Assembly (NCBI GenBank): GCA_027620575.1
Contig: JAQCDT010000009.1
Coordinates: 1 to 17,978, forward strand
Reading direction: 5' to 3'
Origin: Verrucomicrobiota bacterium
GTDB lineage: Bacteria > Verrucomicrobiota > Verrucomicrobiia > Opitutales > Coraliomargaritaceae
Length of the DNA stretch: 17,978 bases
Position 1 is the first letter of the stretch; each line of letters starts with the position of its first letter. Of the stretch, positions 1 to 8,360 are shown in pieces. The notes under the pieces are model-generated. The model had not been told where the DNA came from. It did not search any database and saw only the letters and a list, made by a program, of their open reading frames with translations. The translations under genes and the position numbers were made by a program.

Positions 1-1696
1 CGCTGACCTATCGCCAAGAAATGACGATCATTTTATAATAAACGGCATTCTATTTCAAAAAAGCCATCGCTTAAGTTTTCATACTGACTACCAAATTAAC
101 GCTCCGAAAAATACAATATTTACTAAAGCATATTTGAATTTAAACGAACTGCAAAACGATTATTTTACGCAAATTGAAAATATTTATATTCCTTCTTCTA
201 AATCCATTTTTGCAGAGGCAGTACTCTACTTAGACAAAAATATAAATTTGCTTTCGGCACAAGGTTATCTTCAAGGAGAAGCCATAACAATTAACACAAC
301 GCCCCTTGAATTTTTTAGAAGCGACATTGAATGGATTAACCATAAACTCAAAACAAACAGTGTCTTAAAAATTAGCCAGCGAATTTCGTATGCTAAAACA
401 GATTTTGATACTGATTCAGGCGACTATATTTGTTCTCTAAATGGGAATACCTTTTCTACTGATTTTAATTCAATAATGCCAAAATGGTGGCGAAATACCT
501 TTAAGGACTTTTCGTATTCGGACAGCACTCAGTGTTTTCATGATTTCGCTATATACGGGACTATCAACTCCCCGATTCCCGATTTATATTTAGGCTCCGT
601 CAAAACAACGGACCTTCATTACAAAGGTGTTCCAGTTAAGTACGGAGATGTCTTTGTACAAGGGAAGAATCATTGTACTGAAATTAAACTCAAAGATGTG
701 CAAACTTTAATCGGCAAGGCAGAAGGTCTTATAACAATCACAACTAAACCCGATGATTATAGAAAACCTGAATCTGTCAGGACAAAACTAAAATCAGAAA
801 TGACGATTAGTACTGCGGCAAAACTTTTTGGAAATGATGTCCAGAACATACTTTTCAATTTTGAATCGCCCTATACGCACAAAGTAGATTTTGAAAGTGT
901 TTTTTTTGATCCATACTACACTCAACATAATAATAAATCCTATTATAATCTATCTATAGAGCGCTCTAATCCTATTACATTTTTCAATAGGCCGTTTGAT
1001 CAATTATCTGCTAAAATATCTGGAAGAGGGACCCAGCATTTTATTCGATCTGCAAATGCAGAATATGCCGGGGGTCAACTCAACTTTGAGGCTGATATCC
1101 TTGAAACCTTAAGTGATGACCCTCAACTAAGAATTAATTTAGAGCTTACGGATTCCAACTACAGTCAATGTATCAAAGATACCTTCCAAAATGAATTTGG
1201 AAATACAACTTTTAATGAATCACCTTCCCTTGATTTAGAACTGATTGTAAAAAGCGAGGGTTCACTTCTCGACTTAACAAAGCATAATGGATACGGAAAC
1301 CTTGAAATTAGTGGCTCTGGATTGGGTAAAATCAATTTGCTTGGCCCTTTCTCAAAAGCACTTGATGAACTGAAACTATCAATTGGCATTTTTTCACTGG
1401 ATCATCTTCAAAGTAACTTTCTCATTCAAAAAGAATCAATCAATGTGCAAAACTTAGAACTCAATGGCAAAGAGTCACAAGTTCTTGGGCAAGGTCGAAT
1501 ACGAATTGCTGATCAAAGCATCGATTTCAAAATGGAAGTCGATCTTTTGAAGAACAGAAATATATCTTTTTCAAAACTTGGAAACATTGGTAATTTTTTT
1601 AATCCAGTGACTAAGATTTTAAATTTCAATGTCACAGGCACGCTACAAGATCAAAAATGGCGCTCAATATTTGATCCAAGAAATCTATTTGAGTGA
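1..1696 (+). CDS. AsmA-like C-terminal region protein, 5' truncated by window edge
   Basis: The frame is open from base 2 without a stop, so the real start lies upstream of the window and the TTG at 134 is not a convincing start. About 564 residues are visible. The last ~200 residues have the look of the AsmA/YhdP C-terminal region: alternating beta-strand stretches, a glycine-rich segment GYGNLEISGSGLGKINLLG, then a strand pattern in which buried and polar residues alternate, ending with a 'FNVTGTLQDQKW' style motif typical of the family end. Family knowledge: AsmA-like proteins are long beta-groove envelope proteins, anchored in the inner membrane and linked to lipid transport or outer membrane assembly. 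No signal peptide can be judged because the N-terminus is missing. Composition is visibly AT-richer than the other genes. The stop overlaps the end of the convergent FAD oxidoreductase gene by 12 bp. The family call is good, the exact role unknown. Confidence 0.7.
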   Translation, partial: ADLSPRNDDHFIINGILFQKSHRLSFHTDYQINAPKNTIFTKAYLNLNELQNDYFTQIENIYIPSSKSIFAEAVLYLDKNINLLSAQGYLQGEAITINTTPLEFFRSDIEWINHKLKTNSVLKISQRISYAKTDFDTDSGDYICSLNGNTFSTDFNSIMPKWWRNTFKDFSYSDSTQCFHDFAIYGTINSPIPDLYLGSVKTTDLHYKGVPVKYGDVFVQGKNHCTEIKLKDVQTLIGKAEGLITITTKPDDYRKPESVRTKLKSEMTISTAAKLFGNDVQNILFNFESPYTHKVDFESVFFDPYYTQHNNKSYYNLSIERSNPITFFNRPFDQLSAKISGRGTQHFIRSANAEYAGGQLNFEADILETLSDDPQLRINLELTDSNYSQCIKDTFQNEFGNTTFNESPSLDLELIVKSEGSLLDLTKHNGYGNLEISGSGLGKINLLGPFSKALDELKLSIGIFSLDHLQSNFLIQKESINVQNLELNGKESQVLGQGRIRIADQSIDFKMEVDLLKNRNISFSKLGNIGNFFNPVTKILNFNVTGTLQDQKWRSIFDPRNLFE

Positions 1697-2659
1697 TTGT
1701 ATCAGTGACTCGGCTGCAGACAAACCGGACAAAGCAGCCGACTCAACTCGAGAAGATATAAATGCATCGCCTGCTATGGTCAGATGCATATTGGTATCAC
1801 GATAAAATGATGACTTTAAAGGATTTTTTGCAAATGCATAGAGCCAACGGTGGATATGCCAATCAACGACATTAGCTCCCAATAGAGGCTCGATAGATTG
1901 AATCATTGCTTCTGCGACACGATTGCTTCCTTCATCCCAAGTGTCATCAGCATATTTTGGACTGGCATGTACAGTTATACAATTTTGATTAGGAAATCCT
2001 TCTTTCTGCGAATTATCTGCAATCCAAGACACCAAGCCATTATCTAATTTTAAACAACCAGGTGGCGGAATCAGAGAAGGCTTATCTAAAACAAGCATAA
2101 GGGACAAACCCTTTTCATACTCAACTGAGGCAAGCTTTGAACTGTCAGTCAGCTGATTGAAAAGGTTTGATTCTTTTAATAAGTTTACAACTTGAGGCAA
2201 TGGCGGAGTCAGCACTAATTCTTCGCAAGTAAAAACTTCCCCTGATTTCATAACTAAGTTCCAAGTAGATTTCTTGTAATCTATTGTATCCACACACATA
2301 CTTTGATGAATATTAAGGCCGGATGATAAATTCTTAGGTATTGAATTCATTCCATTGACCCCAAGATATCGTGCTTCTGTTTTTTCTGAAGCTTGTCCCG
2401 GAAACAAATCAAACCACTCGATCACCACTCCATTCTTTTTCCAAGTATCTACATAAGAGGCAAATCGATCATCTCTAACTGTAAAGTACTGAGCACCATG
2501 GTCCCATTGCCAACTCTCTTTATTTCTCGTAGACATTCGACCGCCTGATCGCCTGCCCTTATCCAGTAAAAATACAGAATGCCCAGCCTCTTTAAGACGT
2601 TGCCCACACATTAAACCAGCAATACCACTGCCGACAACTCCTATTCTTTTATCTGTCAT
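1685..2659 (-). CDS. Renalase-like NAD(P)/FAD-dependent oxidoreductase (COG3380 type)
   Basis: A 324-residue flavoprotein. The N-terminus carries the dinucleotide-binding motif GSGIAG (residues 10-15), an acidic residue ending the second strand (D33) and the GGRMSTR motif at 39-45 typical of amine-oxidase-like FAD enzymes. The C-terminus has the second FAD contact, IAGD at 295-298, followed by SSRVESAALSG. The 'WDHGAQYFTVRD' segment near residue 52 is characteristic of the COG3380/renalase-like group. Substrate is unknown. It is soluble, with no membrane segment. Its ATG overlaps the end of the upstream SDR gene by 11 bp, so it is probably translated by coupling, and it is the last gene of the photolyase operon. 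Members of this group often sit beside photolyases in light-response clusters (family knowledge), suggesting a redox or photo-oxidative stress role (inference). Confidence 0.85.
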   Translation of the reverse strand: MTDKRIGVVGSGIAGLMCGQRLKEAGHSVFLLDKGRRSGGRMSTRNKESWQWDHGAQYFTVRDDRFASYVDTWKKNGVVIEWFDLFPGQASEKTEARYLGVNGMNSIPKNLSSGLNIHQSMCVDTIDYKKSTWNLVMKSGEVFTCEELVLTPPLPQVVNLLKESNLFNQLTDSSKLASVEYEKGLSLMLVLDKPSLIPPPGCLKLDNGLVSWIADNSQKEGFPNQNCITVHASPKYADDTWDEGSNRVAEAMIQSIEPLLGANVVDWHIHRWLYAFAKNPLKSSFYRDTNMHLTIAGDAFISSRVESAALSGLSAAESLIQSLK

Positions 2660-3560
2660 AATTTAAGGCTTTTTTTAATGCACTTTCAGCTGTTGGACAA
2701 TTCCATTCAAAACCTGAATTTTCTAAAACACGAGGAAGCACTCCAATATCCGCCAATACAGTTTCTCTCCCCATAGTCCCAAAAAGAATATCCACTAAAA
2801 ATGCTGGTAATGGAAAAACTGTTGGACGTTTCAAGACACGACCTAATACTTTCACAAAATCTCTATTTTGAATTGGGCTTGGAGCAACCGCATTCAAGGG
2901 TCCACTATAGTTTGAATGAATACTCCATAAAATAATTCGAACTAAATCATCTAATTCAATCCAACTCATCCACTGTTTTCCAGAACCAACGACTCCTCCA
3001 AAACCAAATTTGAATGCAGGTAACATTCTCGCAAGAGCACCCCCATATTTATTTAAAACCACGCCCGTTCTTAAATACACGACCGAATTTCCCAAACCTT
3101 CTAAACTCTGAGCTTCGCTTTCCCATTCGTGACACACCTCACTTAAAAATCCATCCGCTCGATCGATTTGCAAATCCTCACCCGCTTCATTGAGCCCTAC
3201 TTGCGCTCCATAAAAATTAATTCCAGATGAACTGATAAACTTCGCTTTTGATTCAGCTAGCTTAAGCGATTCAACAAGCAAACGGGTCCCTAAAATTCGG
3301 CTATCGGAAATTGCTTTTTTACTTTTTTCATTCCAATGCTGAGCGATCGGCTCTCCTGCCAAGTGCACGACATAATCCACATTCTCTATCGCTAATATAT
3401 CAAATTCACTTGTCTCAGGATTCCAGAAAAATTCATTCGCACCAAGAGCAGTAGATGAACGCTTTAATTTGCGCACCTCAAAACCATCTGCTTCAAGTTT
3501 TGTACACAAAGCTTTCCCAATCATACCACTAGAACCACTGACTAAAATTATTTTACTCAT
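2649..3560 (-). CDS. TIGR01777-family SDR epimerase-like protein (YfcH/SulA type, DUF1731)
   Basis: A 303-residue extended SDR. GSSGMIG at 9-15 is the Rossmann glycine motif. HLAGEPI at 66-72 matches the family hallmark (normally NLAGEPI), the 'SSSGINFYG' stretch at 110-118 corresponds to the family's S-A-x-G-Y-Y-G active-site region, and WIELDDL at 200-206 matches the usual WIHIDDLV. Residues ~246-295 form the DUF1731 C-terminal domain (RPTVFPLPAFLVDILFG...). The canonical Tyr-x3-Lys of SDRs is not evident, as is usual for this family, whose reaction is unknown. A strong AAGGAG lies 9 bp upstream of the ATG. The gene starts 17 bp after the FeS photolyase stop and overlaps the next gene by 11 bp, so it sits inside the photoprotection operon. 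Confidence 0.88.
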   Translation of the reverse strand: MSKIILVSGSSGMIGKALCTKLEADGFEVRKLKRSSTALGANEFFWNPETSEFDILAIENVDYVVHLAGEPIAQHWNEKSKKAISDSRILGTRLLVESLKLAESKAKFISSSGINFYGAQVGLNEAGEDLQIDRADGFLSEVCHEWESEAQSLEGLGNSVVYLRTGVVLNKYGGALARMLPAFKFGFGGVVGSGKQWMSWIELDDLVRIILWSIHSNYSGPLNAVAPSPIQNRDFVKVLGRVLKRPTVFPLPAFLVDILFGTMGRETVLADIGVLPRVLENSGFEWNCPTAESALKKALNYDR

Positions 3561-3569
3561 ACGTTTTCA

Positions 3570-3575
3570 CTCCTT
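3570..3575 (-). promoter_or_regulatory. Strong Shine-Dalgarno of the TIGR01777 SDR gene
   Basis: Minus-strand AAGGAG with a 9-nt spacer to the ATG at 3560. It fixes the start choice. The other three genes of this operon have weaker or no obvious SD, so this gene may be independently initiated. Confidence 0.7.
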
Positions 3576-3577
3576 GA

Positions 3578-5107
3578 TTAACCACTTGTTTTTAAAGCTT
3601 TTGCTTGTTCTCCTATCGCCAATCGTTCTTCTTCCGATAGTCGATTCAAGTTTCTTAATTGCAATTGCATTCTCTGGTTTTTCTTCAACGCGTCTTCATG
3701 GCGAATTAAGAAATCCCAATATAAATTTGTAAACGGACAGGCATCTTCACCCACACGCTTTTCCGGATTTTTTGGACAGCTCTGACAATAATTACTCATA
3801 CGCTGTATATACTTTCCCGTTGCTACATAAGGTTTAGAAGCCATTAATCCACCATCAGCAAACTGAGACATTCCTAAGACATTTGGAAGCTCAACCCATT
3901 CTACCGCATCAATGTAAATACCTAAATACCACTTATGAATGTATTTTGGATCCACACCCAAGAGTAAAGCATACAATCCAGTGACCATTAGACGTTGAAT
4001 ATGATGAGCATACCCATGTTCTAAAGTTTGACCAATCGTCTGCTTCAAACATTCAAACTCTGTTTCTCCTGTCCAATAAAATTCGGGCAATGCAGTCTTA
4101 GCAGACAAAGCATTTTTTTCTAGATATTCTGGCATGTAAGTCCAATACACCCCACGCACATATTCTCTCCAGCCAAGAATTTGACGAATGAACCCTTCCA
4201 CCGCAGCAAGAGACACACCCTTGTCAAGATAGGCTTGTTCCGCAGCTTTCACGACTTCTCTTGCCCTTAATATTTTTAAATTCAAAGAGGAACTCAAAAG
4301 CGAATGGAACAACCAAGGCTCATTTGTCCACATTGCATCTTGATGTGTCCCAAAGTAAGGCAAGCGATATTCAATAAAGTGATTGAGATCTTTCAAGGCT
4401 TGTTCTCGTGTCACCGCCCAGTGAAAAGAATCCAAACACCCCGGATGATTTGGGAATGCTTTTTCCACTAAATTTATCACTGCCTCTGTAATTACATCTG
4501 GCTGATGACGGTGCCCTTGATACGGCGAATCTGGGCCCGATTTAGAAAATGCTTGTCGATTTTCTTTATCTAAATTCCAAACACCACCTACCGGCTCTCC
4601 TTCTTCCATCAAAACATTATATTGCTTTCGCAATCCGCGATAAAAATACTCCATACGAATTGCTTTTCGATTTTCGGCAAATGTCTTAAAATCATCAGGA
4701 CTTGTGAAAAAATGCTCGTCTTCACTGACCTTCAAATCCACTGAGGCATCTTTACAAACGGATTGAATCGCTTCAAGTACACGCCATGAACCTGGACGCA
4801 AAACCATAACTGATTGCGGTTGATATTCTTTTAAAGTATCTTTCAAACATAGTGCAAATGAATCAGCACCTTGATCCAATTCAGTATAGATTAAAGGCAA
4901 CCCTTGCTCTAACAAAGAGGCACGAAAATGTCGCATAGCGGATAAAAACAAAACAATCTTTTGCTTATGCGACCAAACATGTACTGATTCTTCTTCTACC
5001 TCTGCCATCCATACACGGTCCAAATTAGGATCGGCATTTTTTAATAGAGGAGATTCTAAATCTAATTGATCTCCTAGAATTAGAATCAAATTACGGATTG
5101 AATTCAT
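3578..5107 (-). CDS. phrB: FeS-containing bacterial cryptochrome/(6-4) photolyase (FeS-BCP, PhrB/CryB type)
   Basis: A 509-residue protein of the deoxyribodipyrimidine photolyase-related family (COG3046). It opens with LILILGDQL, the hallmark N-terminus. Four cysteines at 353, 441, 444 and 457 have the same relative spacing as the [4Fe-4S] ligands I recall for Agrobacterium PhrB (350, 438, 441, 454). The signature HHIQRLMVTG at 368-377, GWREYVRGVYW at 312-322 and NVLGMSQFADGG at 409-420 are also present. Known members bind FAD plus a lumazine antenna and repair (6-4) photoproducts in DNA using light. All key segments are intact and the length is normal for the family. The ATG is 8 bp after the stop of the class I photolyase gene, with no obvious SD, so translation coupling is likely. 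A sensory cryptochrome role (CryB-like) cannot be excluded from sequence alone. Confidence 0.93.
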   Translation of the reverse strand: MNSIRNLILILGDQLDLESPLLKNADPNLDRVWMAEVEEESVHVWSHKQKIVLFLSAMRHFRASLLEQGLPLIYTELDQGADSFALCLKDTLKEYQPQSVMVLRPGSWRVLEAIQSVCKDASVDLKVSEDEHFFTSPDDFKTFAENRKAIRMEYFYRGLRKQYNVLMEEGEPVGGVWNLDKENRQAFSKSGPDSPYQGHRHQPDVITEAVINLVEKAFPNHPGCLDSFHWAVTREQALKDLNHFIEYRLPYFGTHQDAMWTNEPWLFHSLLSSSLNLKILRAREVVKAAEQAYLDKGVSLAAVEGFIRQILGWREYVRGVYWTYMPEYLEKNALSAKTALPEFYWTGETEFECLKQTIGQTLEHGYAHHIQRLMVTGLYALLLGVDPKYIHKWYLGIYIDAVEWVELPNVLGMSQFADGGLMASKPYVATGKYIQRMSNYCQSCPKNPEKRVGEDACPFTNLYWDFLIRHEDALKKNQRMQLQLRNLNRLSEEERLAIGEQAKALKTSG

Positions 5108-5115
5108 AAATTTAT

Positions 5116-6546
5116 CTATTGTTTCAAGCTAGCTAAAGCTTCTAAAGCTCGTTCTCGCCCAAAGGTGTGCTCAATAATAGGAATTGGGTATTCCTCTCCG
5201 AGTGTAACCCCAAAAGACTTAAGCTCTGAAGCAGTAGCTTCCCAAGGCTGGTGAATATATTTAGCGGGCACGGACGCGAGTTCGGGTACCCAGCGTTTTA
5301 CGTATTCCCCCTCAGGATCAAATTTCATTCCCTGAATCATCGGGTTAAAGATGCGAAAATAGGGCGCTGCATCGGCACCACATCCACCACTCCATTGCCA
5401 ACCCAATGTGTTACTCGATAAATCTGCATCCACAAGTGTATCCCAAAACCACTTGGCACCCGCATGCCAACTATGCAATAAATGTTTAACGAGTAGAGAC
5501 GCAACAATCATACGTACTCGATTGTGCATCCAACCAGTCGCATACAATTGTCGCATACCTGCATCGACAATCGGATAACCCGTTTTACCCCACTTCCAGG
5601 CAGATAAGGTGCTCTCGTCTTCATTCCATGGGAAATTCTTATACTTCTCTTGCAGAGGCGAATCCGTTGTGTCGGGAAAATGATACATCACATAATAAGC
5701 AAACTCTCTCCAATAAATTTCCTTAAGGTAAACCATTGGGCCTTTTGCATTTAAGTCACAATTTTGACCTAGAGCGTGCGCAATTTGCCTAGGACTAATT
5801 TGCCCCCATCGCAAATAAGGTGACAAGGATGAAGTGCCATTAAAGTCAGGACGATCTCGATCCACCGCATACCCGTCCACTCCTTGATGAATGAAATTAA
5901 GCAATAAATCATGCGCCGTCATTTCACTGACTTTCCAAAAATCATGAAAAGTTTCGTGCCAATTTTTATCCTTAGGAATCAATTCTAAATCTTCAAGCCC
6001 GAGGCACTCGATATTTTCCTCAGCAAATTGTATTTTTGAAAAATCTAAATCCAAAGGTTCTGGGATAGGATTATCTTTAATTGATCTCCAAAAAGGTGAA
6101 TAAACCTTAAACGGATTCCCTTCTTTATTTGCGGTTGTCCATGGCTCTACAAGCAACGATGCCTGAAAACTTTTCACTTCAACGCCCATATCAATCAGCA
6201 TTTCCTTAACCACAGCATCCACGGTACGTTCTGACAGCAAATAGCGACGATTCCAAAAAACCGAACTCACGTGAGTAGCTTCAACCAACTCACGCATAAC
6301 TGAAGCAGTAGAACCCTTGCGTAAAATTAAACGTCCACCGAGCGAAGCAACTTGTTTTTGTATATCTTTGATTGATTGGTGTAGCCACCACTTAGAAGCC
6401 CCTCCTAAATCCCAATCTCCAGAGGCACTTGGATCATAGATAAACACTGGTATGACTTGTTTATTAAGACGCACTGCCTCGAATAAGGCAGGATTATCTA
6501 ACAAGCGAAAATCATTTCTAAAACAAACTAAAGCTGAGTCATGCAT
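5116..6546 (-). CDS. phr: Deoxyribodipyrimidine photolyase, class I CPD type
   Basis: A 476-residue FAD- and antenna-binding photolyase that splits cyclobutane pyrimidine dimers in DNA with near-UV/blue light. The N-terminal antenna domain starts ALVCFRNDFRLLDNPAL. The C-terminal FAD domain contains LSPYLRWGQISPRQ (241-254), WREFAYYVMYHFP (279-291), the catalytic GMRQLYATGWMHNRVRM (330-346, with Asn342 at the E. coli Asn341 position) and DADLSSNTLGWQWSGGCGAD. The electron-transfer Trp triad is intact at W307, W360 and W383, each one residue offset from E. coli W306/W359/W382. The ATG at 6546 has GGTGA 9 nt upstream. It is the first gene of a four-gene minus-strand operon and is divergent from the nitroreductase gene, so the 133-bp gap 6547-6679 should hold both promoters. 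Confidence that it is functional is high. Confidence 0.95.
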   Translation of the reverse strand: MHDSALVCFRNDFRLLDNPALFEAVRLNKQVIPVFIYDPSASGDWDLGGASKWWLHQSIKDIQKQVASLGGRLILRKGSTASVMRELVEATHVSSVFWNRRYLLSERTVDAVVKEMLIDMGVEVKSFQASLLVEPWTTANKEGNPFKVYSPFWRSIKDNPIPEPLDLDFSKIQFAEENIECLGLEDLELIPKDKNWHETFHDFWKVSEMTAHDLLLNFIHQGVDGYAVDRDRPDFNGTSSLSPYLRWGQISPRQIAHALGQNCDLNAKGPMVYLKEIYWREFAYYVMYHFPDTTDSPLQEKYKNFPWNEDESTLSAWKWGKTGYPIVDAGMRQLYATGWMHNRVRMIVASLLVKHLLHSWHAGAKWFWDTLVDADLSSNTLGWQWSGGCGADAAPYFRIFNPMIQGMKFDPEGEYVKRWVPELASVPAKYIHQPWEATASELKSFGVTLGEEYPIPIIEHTFGRERALEALASLKQ

Positions 6547-6679
6547 AGAGAGAAATCACCTTAAATGGCCAAACCTTACAAAGAAATGGCCAGGTCAATC
6601 GGCCTCCATTCGGCCTAAAACCTTAGATTATCGGAATCTCACTTGCCACTTATTGTATATTAGAAATAGTAAATCCATT
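6547..6679. promoter_or_regulatory. Divergent intergenic region between photolyase operon and nitroreductase
   Basis: The only non-coding DNA between two head-to-head genes, so promoters for both must lie here or nearby. It contains repeated GGCC-type patches on the photolyase side (about 6564-6616, including 'aaatggcca' twice, at 6564 and 6584) and AT-rich sequence near the nitroreductase start (tattgtatatt around 6651-6661). I could not identify a well-spaced -35/-10 pair with confidence. Confidence 0.4.
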
Positions 6680-7279
6680 ATGAACACACTTAAAGCAATA
6701 CAGGAAAGACGATCCATAAAGCATTTTGACCCGAGCCATACTATGAGCGAGTCGGAAATCAAGACGCTTATGGAGCATACACTCTTATCACCAACTTCAT
6801 TCAATATGCAAAATTGGCGATTTGTATTAGTTACGGACAGCGAACAAAAAGCTAAAATTAAAGAAGCTGCATGGGGTCAGTCTCAGGTAGAAGATGCCTC
6901 TTTAACCATAGTTTTATGTGCAGATTTGAAAGCACATGAGCAAGCAAATCGTTATTGGGCGAATGCTCCAAAGGAAACCCAAGAAATGATCATTCCCATG
7001 ATCCACAAATTTTATCACGATAAGGCACAACTCCAAAAAGATGAAGCAATTCGCTCAATTGGCATCGCAGGACAAACTATTATGCTTGCGGCCAAGAGCA
7101 TGGGATACGACTCCTGTCCGATGATTGGTTTTGACCCTATAAAAGTGGCTGAAATCATCCAATTACCTGACAACCATATCATCGGGATGATCATACCCGT
7201 TGGAAAAGCACTAAAGCCCGCTAGCCCAAGAAGTGGTCCAATGCCCATGGAAGAAATATGCTTCAACCAGCACTTTTAA
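6680..7279 (+). CDS. Nitroreductase family protein (FMN-dependent NAD(P)H oxidoreductase)
   Basis: A 199-residue protein when started at the ATG at 6680. The open frame extends further upstream, but that extension runs antisense through the photolyase start and is not family-like. ERRSIKHFDPS (9-19) is the FMN-phosphate-binding R-R-S motif region, SPTSFNMQNWRFVLV (37-51) is the conserved FMN/dimer-interface segment, and AIRSIGIAGQTIMLAAKSMGYDSCPMIGFD (123-152) is the typical second half of the fold. Members are homodimeric flavoproteins that reduce nitroaromatics, quinones or enals. The physiological substrate is not predictable here. No clear SD precedes the ATG. It converges on cysK with only 40 bp between the stops and no strong hairpin there. 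Confidence 0.9.
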   Translation: MNTLKAIQERRSIKHFDPSHTMSESEIKTLMEHTLLSPTSFNMQNWRFVLVTDSEQKAKIKEAAWGQSQVEDASLTIVLCADLKAHEQANRYWANAPKETQEMIIPMIHKFYHDKAQLQKDEAIRSIGIAGQTIMLAAKSMGYDSCPMIGFDPIKVAEIIQLPDNHIIGMIIPVGKALKPASPRSGPMPMEEICFNQHF

Positions 7280-7319
7280 TCTGAACTAATAAAAGACCCC
7301 TAGTGTGAGAACCCAATAC

Positions 7320-8276
7320 CTAAGCGGTTGCGTTAGCCACTGCTTCACGTGATTTCTCAGCAAGCGGTGTACTTAAGTAACGCTCACCAAAGCTACATCC
7401 AACAGTGACGATCTTCTTGCCTGCCATTTCTGGGCGTTGTGCAAGTTGCATCGCTGCCCATACATTAGCTCCAGTTGAGATACCGCCCATCAGACCGTCT
7501 TTTTCTGATAATGCTTGTGCCGTAGCGAACGCATTTTCGTTAGAGACTTTAATAATGTCGTCAATAATTTCGGTGTTACAGTTTTTAGGAATGAAGCCTG
7601 CACCGATCCCTTGGATTTTATGCGGACCTGGTTGTCCGCCAGAAATTACTGGACTGGCTTCAGGCTCAACTGCCACGCTAAAGAGTTCCTTGCGTCCTTT
7701 GATCACTTCAGAAACACCGGTTATAGTACCACCTGTACCGACACCCGATACAAATGCATCGATTGTACCTTCTGTTGCAGACCAGATTTCTTCTGCAGTC
7801 GTTTGACGATGCACTTCTGGATTTGCCGGATTTTCAAATTGCTGCGGCATAAATGCTTTCTCTCCATATTCTTCTACGAGTTCCCCCGCGCGAGCAATTG
7901 CCCCAGGCATTCCCTTAGGTCCTGGTGTTAAAACGATTTCTGCACCAAGCATATTCAATAAGACACGACGCTCTACAGACATAGTTTCAGGCATAGTCAA
8001 AATCAAACGATAGCCTTTAGCCGCACAAACAAATGCTAAAGCGATCCCTGTATTTCCCGAGGTCGGTTCAATGACGATACTATCTTTGTTGAGCTTTCCA
8101 TCTCGCTCCGCCGCTTCGATCATCGCACGACCGATTCTGTCTTTCACGCTGGCAAGCGGATTAAAGAATTCACATTTAAGATAAATTTCAGCAGGTAAGT
8201 CTGCAGTCAGATTATTAATTTTAACTAAAGGTGTATTTCCAATAGTGTCTGTGATTGAATTAAATAATTGGCTCAT
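7320..8276 (-). CDS. cysK: Cysteine synthase A (O-acetylserine sulfhydrylase)
   Basis: A 318-residue PLP enzyme making L-cysteine from O-acetylserine and sulfide in the cytoplasm. The N-terminus NSITDTIGNTPLVKIN is the family signature. Lys45 in ASVKDRIG is the Schiff-base lysine. TSGNTG (72-77) is the substrate-binding loop and GVGTGGT (178-184) is the PLP phosphate loop. The late GGISTGAN holds the serine that contacts the pyridine nitrogen. The length is normal. AAGGA lies 8 nt upstream of the ATG. It is preceded by IF-1 in the same direction with an 84-bp AT-rich gap. The C-terminus lacks the DYI-type tail diagnostic for complex formation only in the sense that I do not see one here; the protein ends in an Ala-rich stretch. 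CysK rather than CysM is favoured by overall motif match. Confidence 0.94.
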   Translation of the reverse strand: MSQLFNSITDTIGNTPLVKINNLTADLPAEIYLKCEFFNPLASVKDRIGRAMIEAAERDGKLNKDSIVIEPTSGNTGIALAFVCAAKGYRLILTMPETMSVERRVLLNMLGAEIVLTPGPKGMPGAIARAGELVEEYGEKAFMPQQFENPANPEVHRQTTAEEIWSATEGTIDAFVSGVGTGGTITGVSEVIKGRKELFSVAVEPEASPVISGGQPGPHKIQGIGAGFIPKNCNTEIIDDIIKVSNENAFATAQALSEKDGLMGGISTGANVWAAMQLAQRPEMAGKKIVTVGCSFGERYLSTPLAEKSREAVANATA

Positions 8277-8284
8277 AATCGTTT

Positions 8285-8289
8285 TCCTT
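8285..8289 (-). promoter_or_regulatory. Shine-Dalgarno of cysK
   Basis: Minus-strand AAGGA with an 8-nt spacer to the ATG at 8276. The region just upstream, 8290-8340, is strongly AT-rich and plausibly contains the cysK promoter, but I could not assign -35/-10 boxes confidently. Confidence 0.55.
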
Positions 8290-8360
8290 GTGAGTAAGTT
8301 ATTTTAAAGTTTTTTTCAAAGTAATTTAAAAGCTGAAATACATCAAGCTAGGAAACATCT

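Noticed and set aside
134..136. TTG as the start of the AsmA-like protein
   Set aside because: The frame is open without a stop back to the window edge, and no SD precedes this TTG, so the gene continues upstream.
6452..6679. N-terminal extension of the nitroreductase
   Set aside because: It runs antisense through the photolyase 5' end and has no family similarity. The ATG at 6680 gives the expected MNTLKAIQERRSIK start.
7322..7345. Hairpin at the end of cysK
   Set aside because: A 7-bp stem with a wobble pair, inside the last codons and without a T-run. Probably chance.
7405..7931. Two open frames antisense to cysK
   Set aside because: They are shadows of a strongly conserved gene and show no protein-like pattern of their own.
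8290..8340. cysK promoter boxes (TTGAAA, TAAAAT)
   Set aside because: The two boxes are only 7 nt apart, far from the needed spacing. The region is simply AT-rich.
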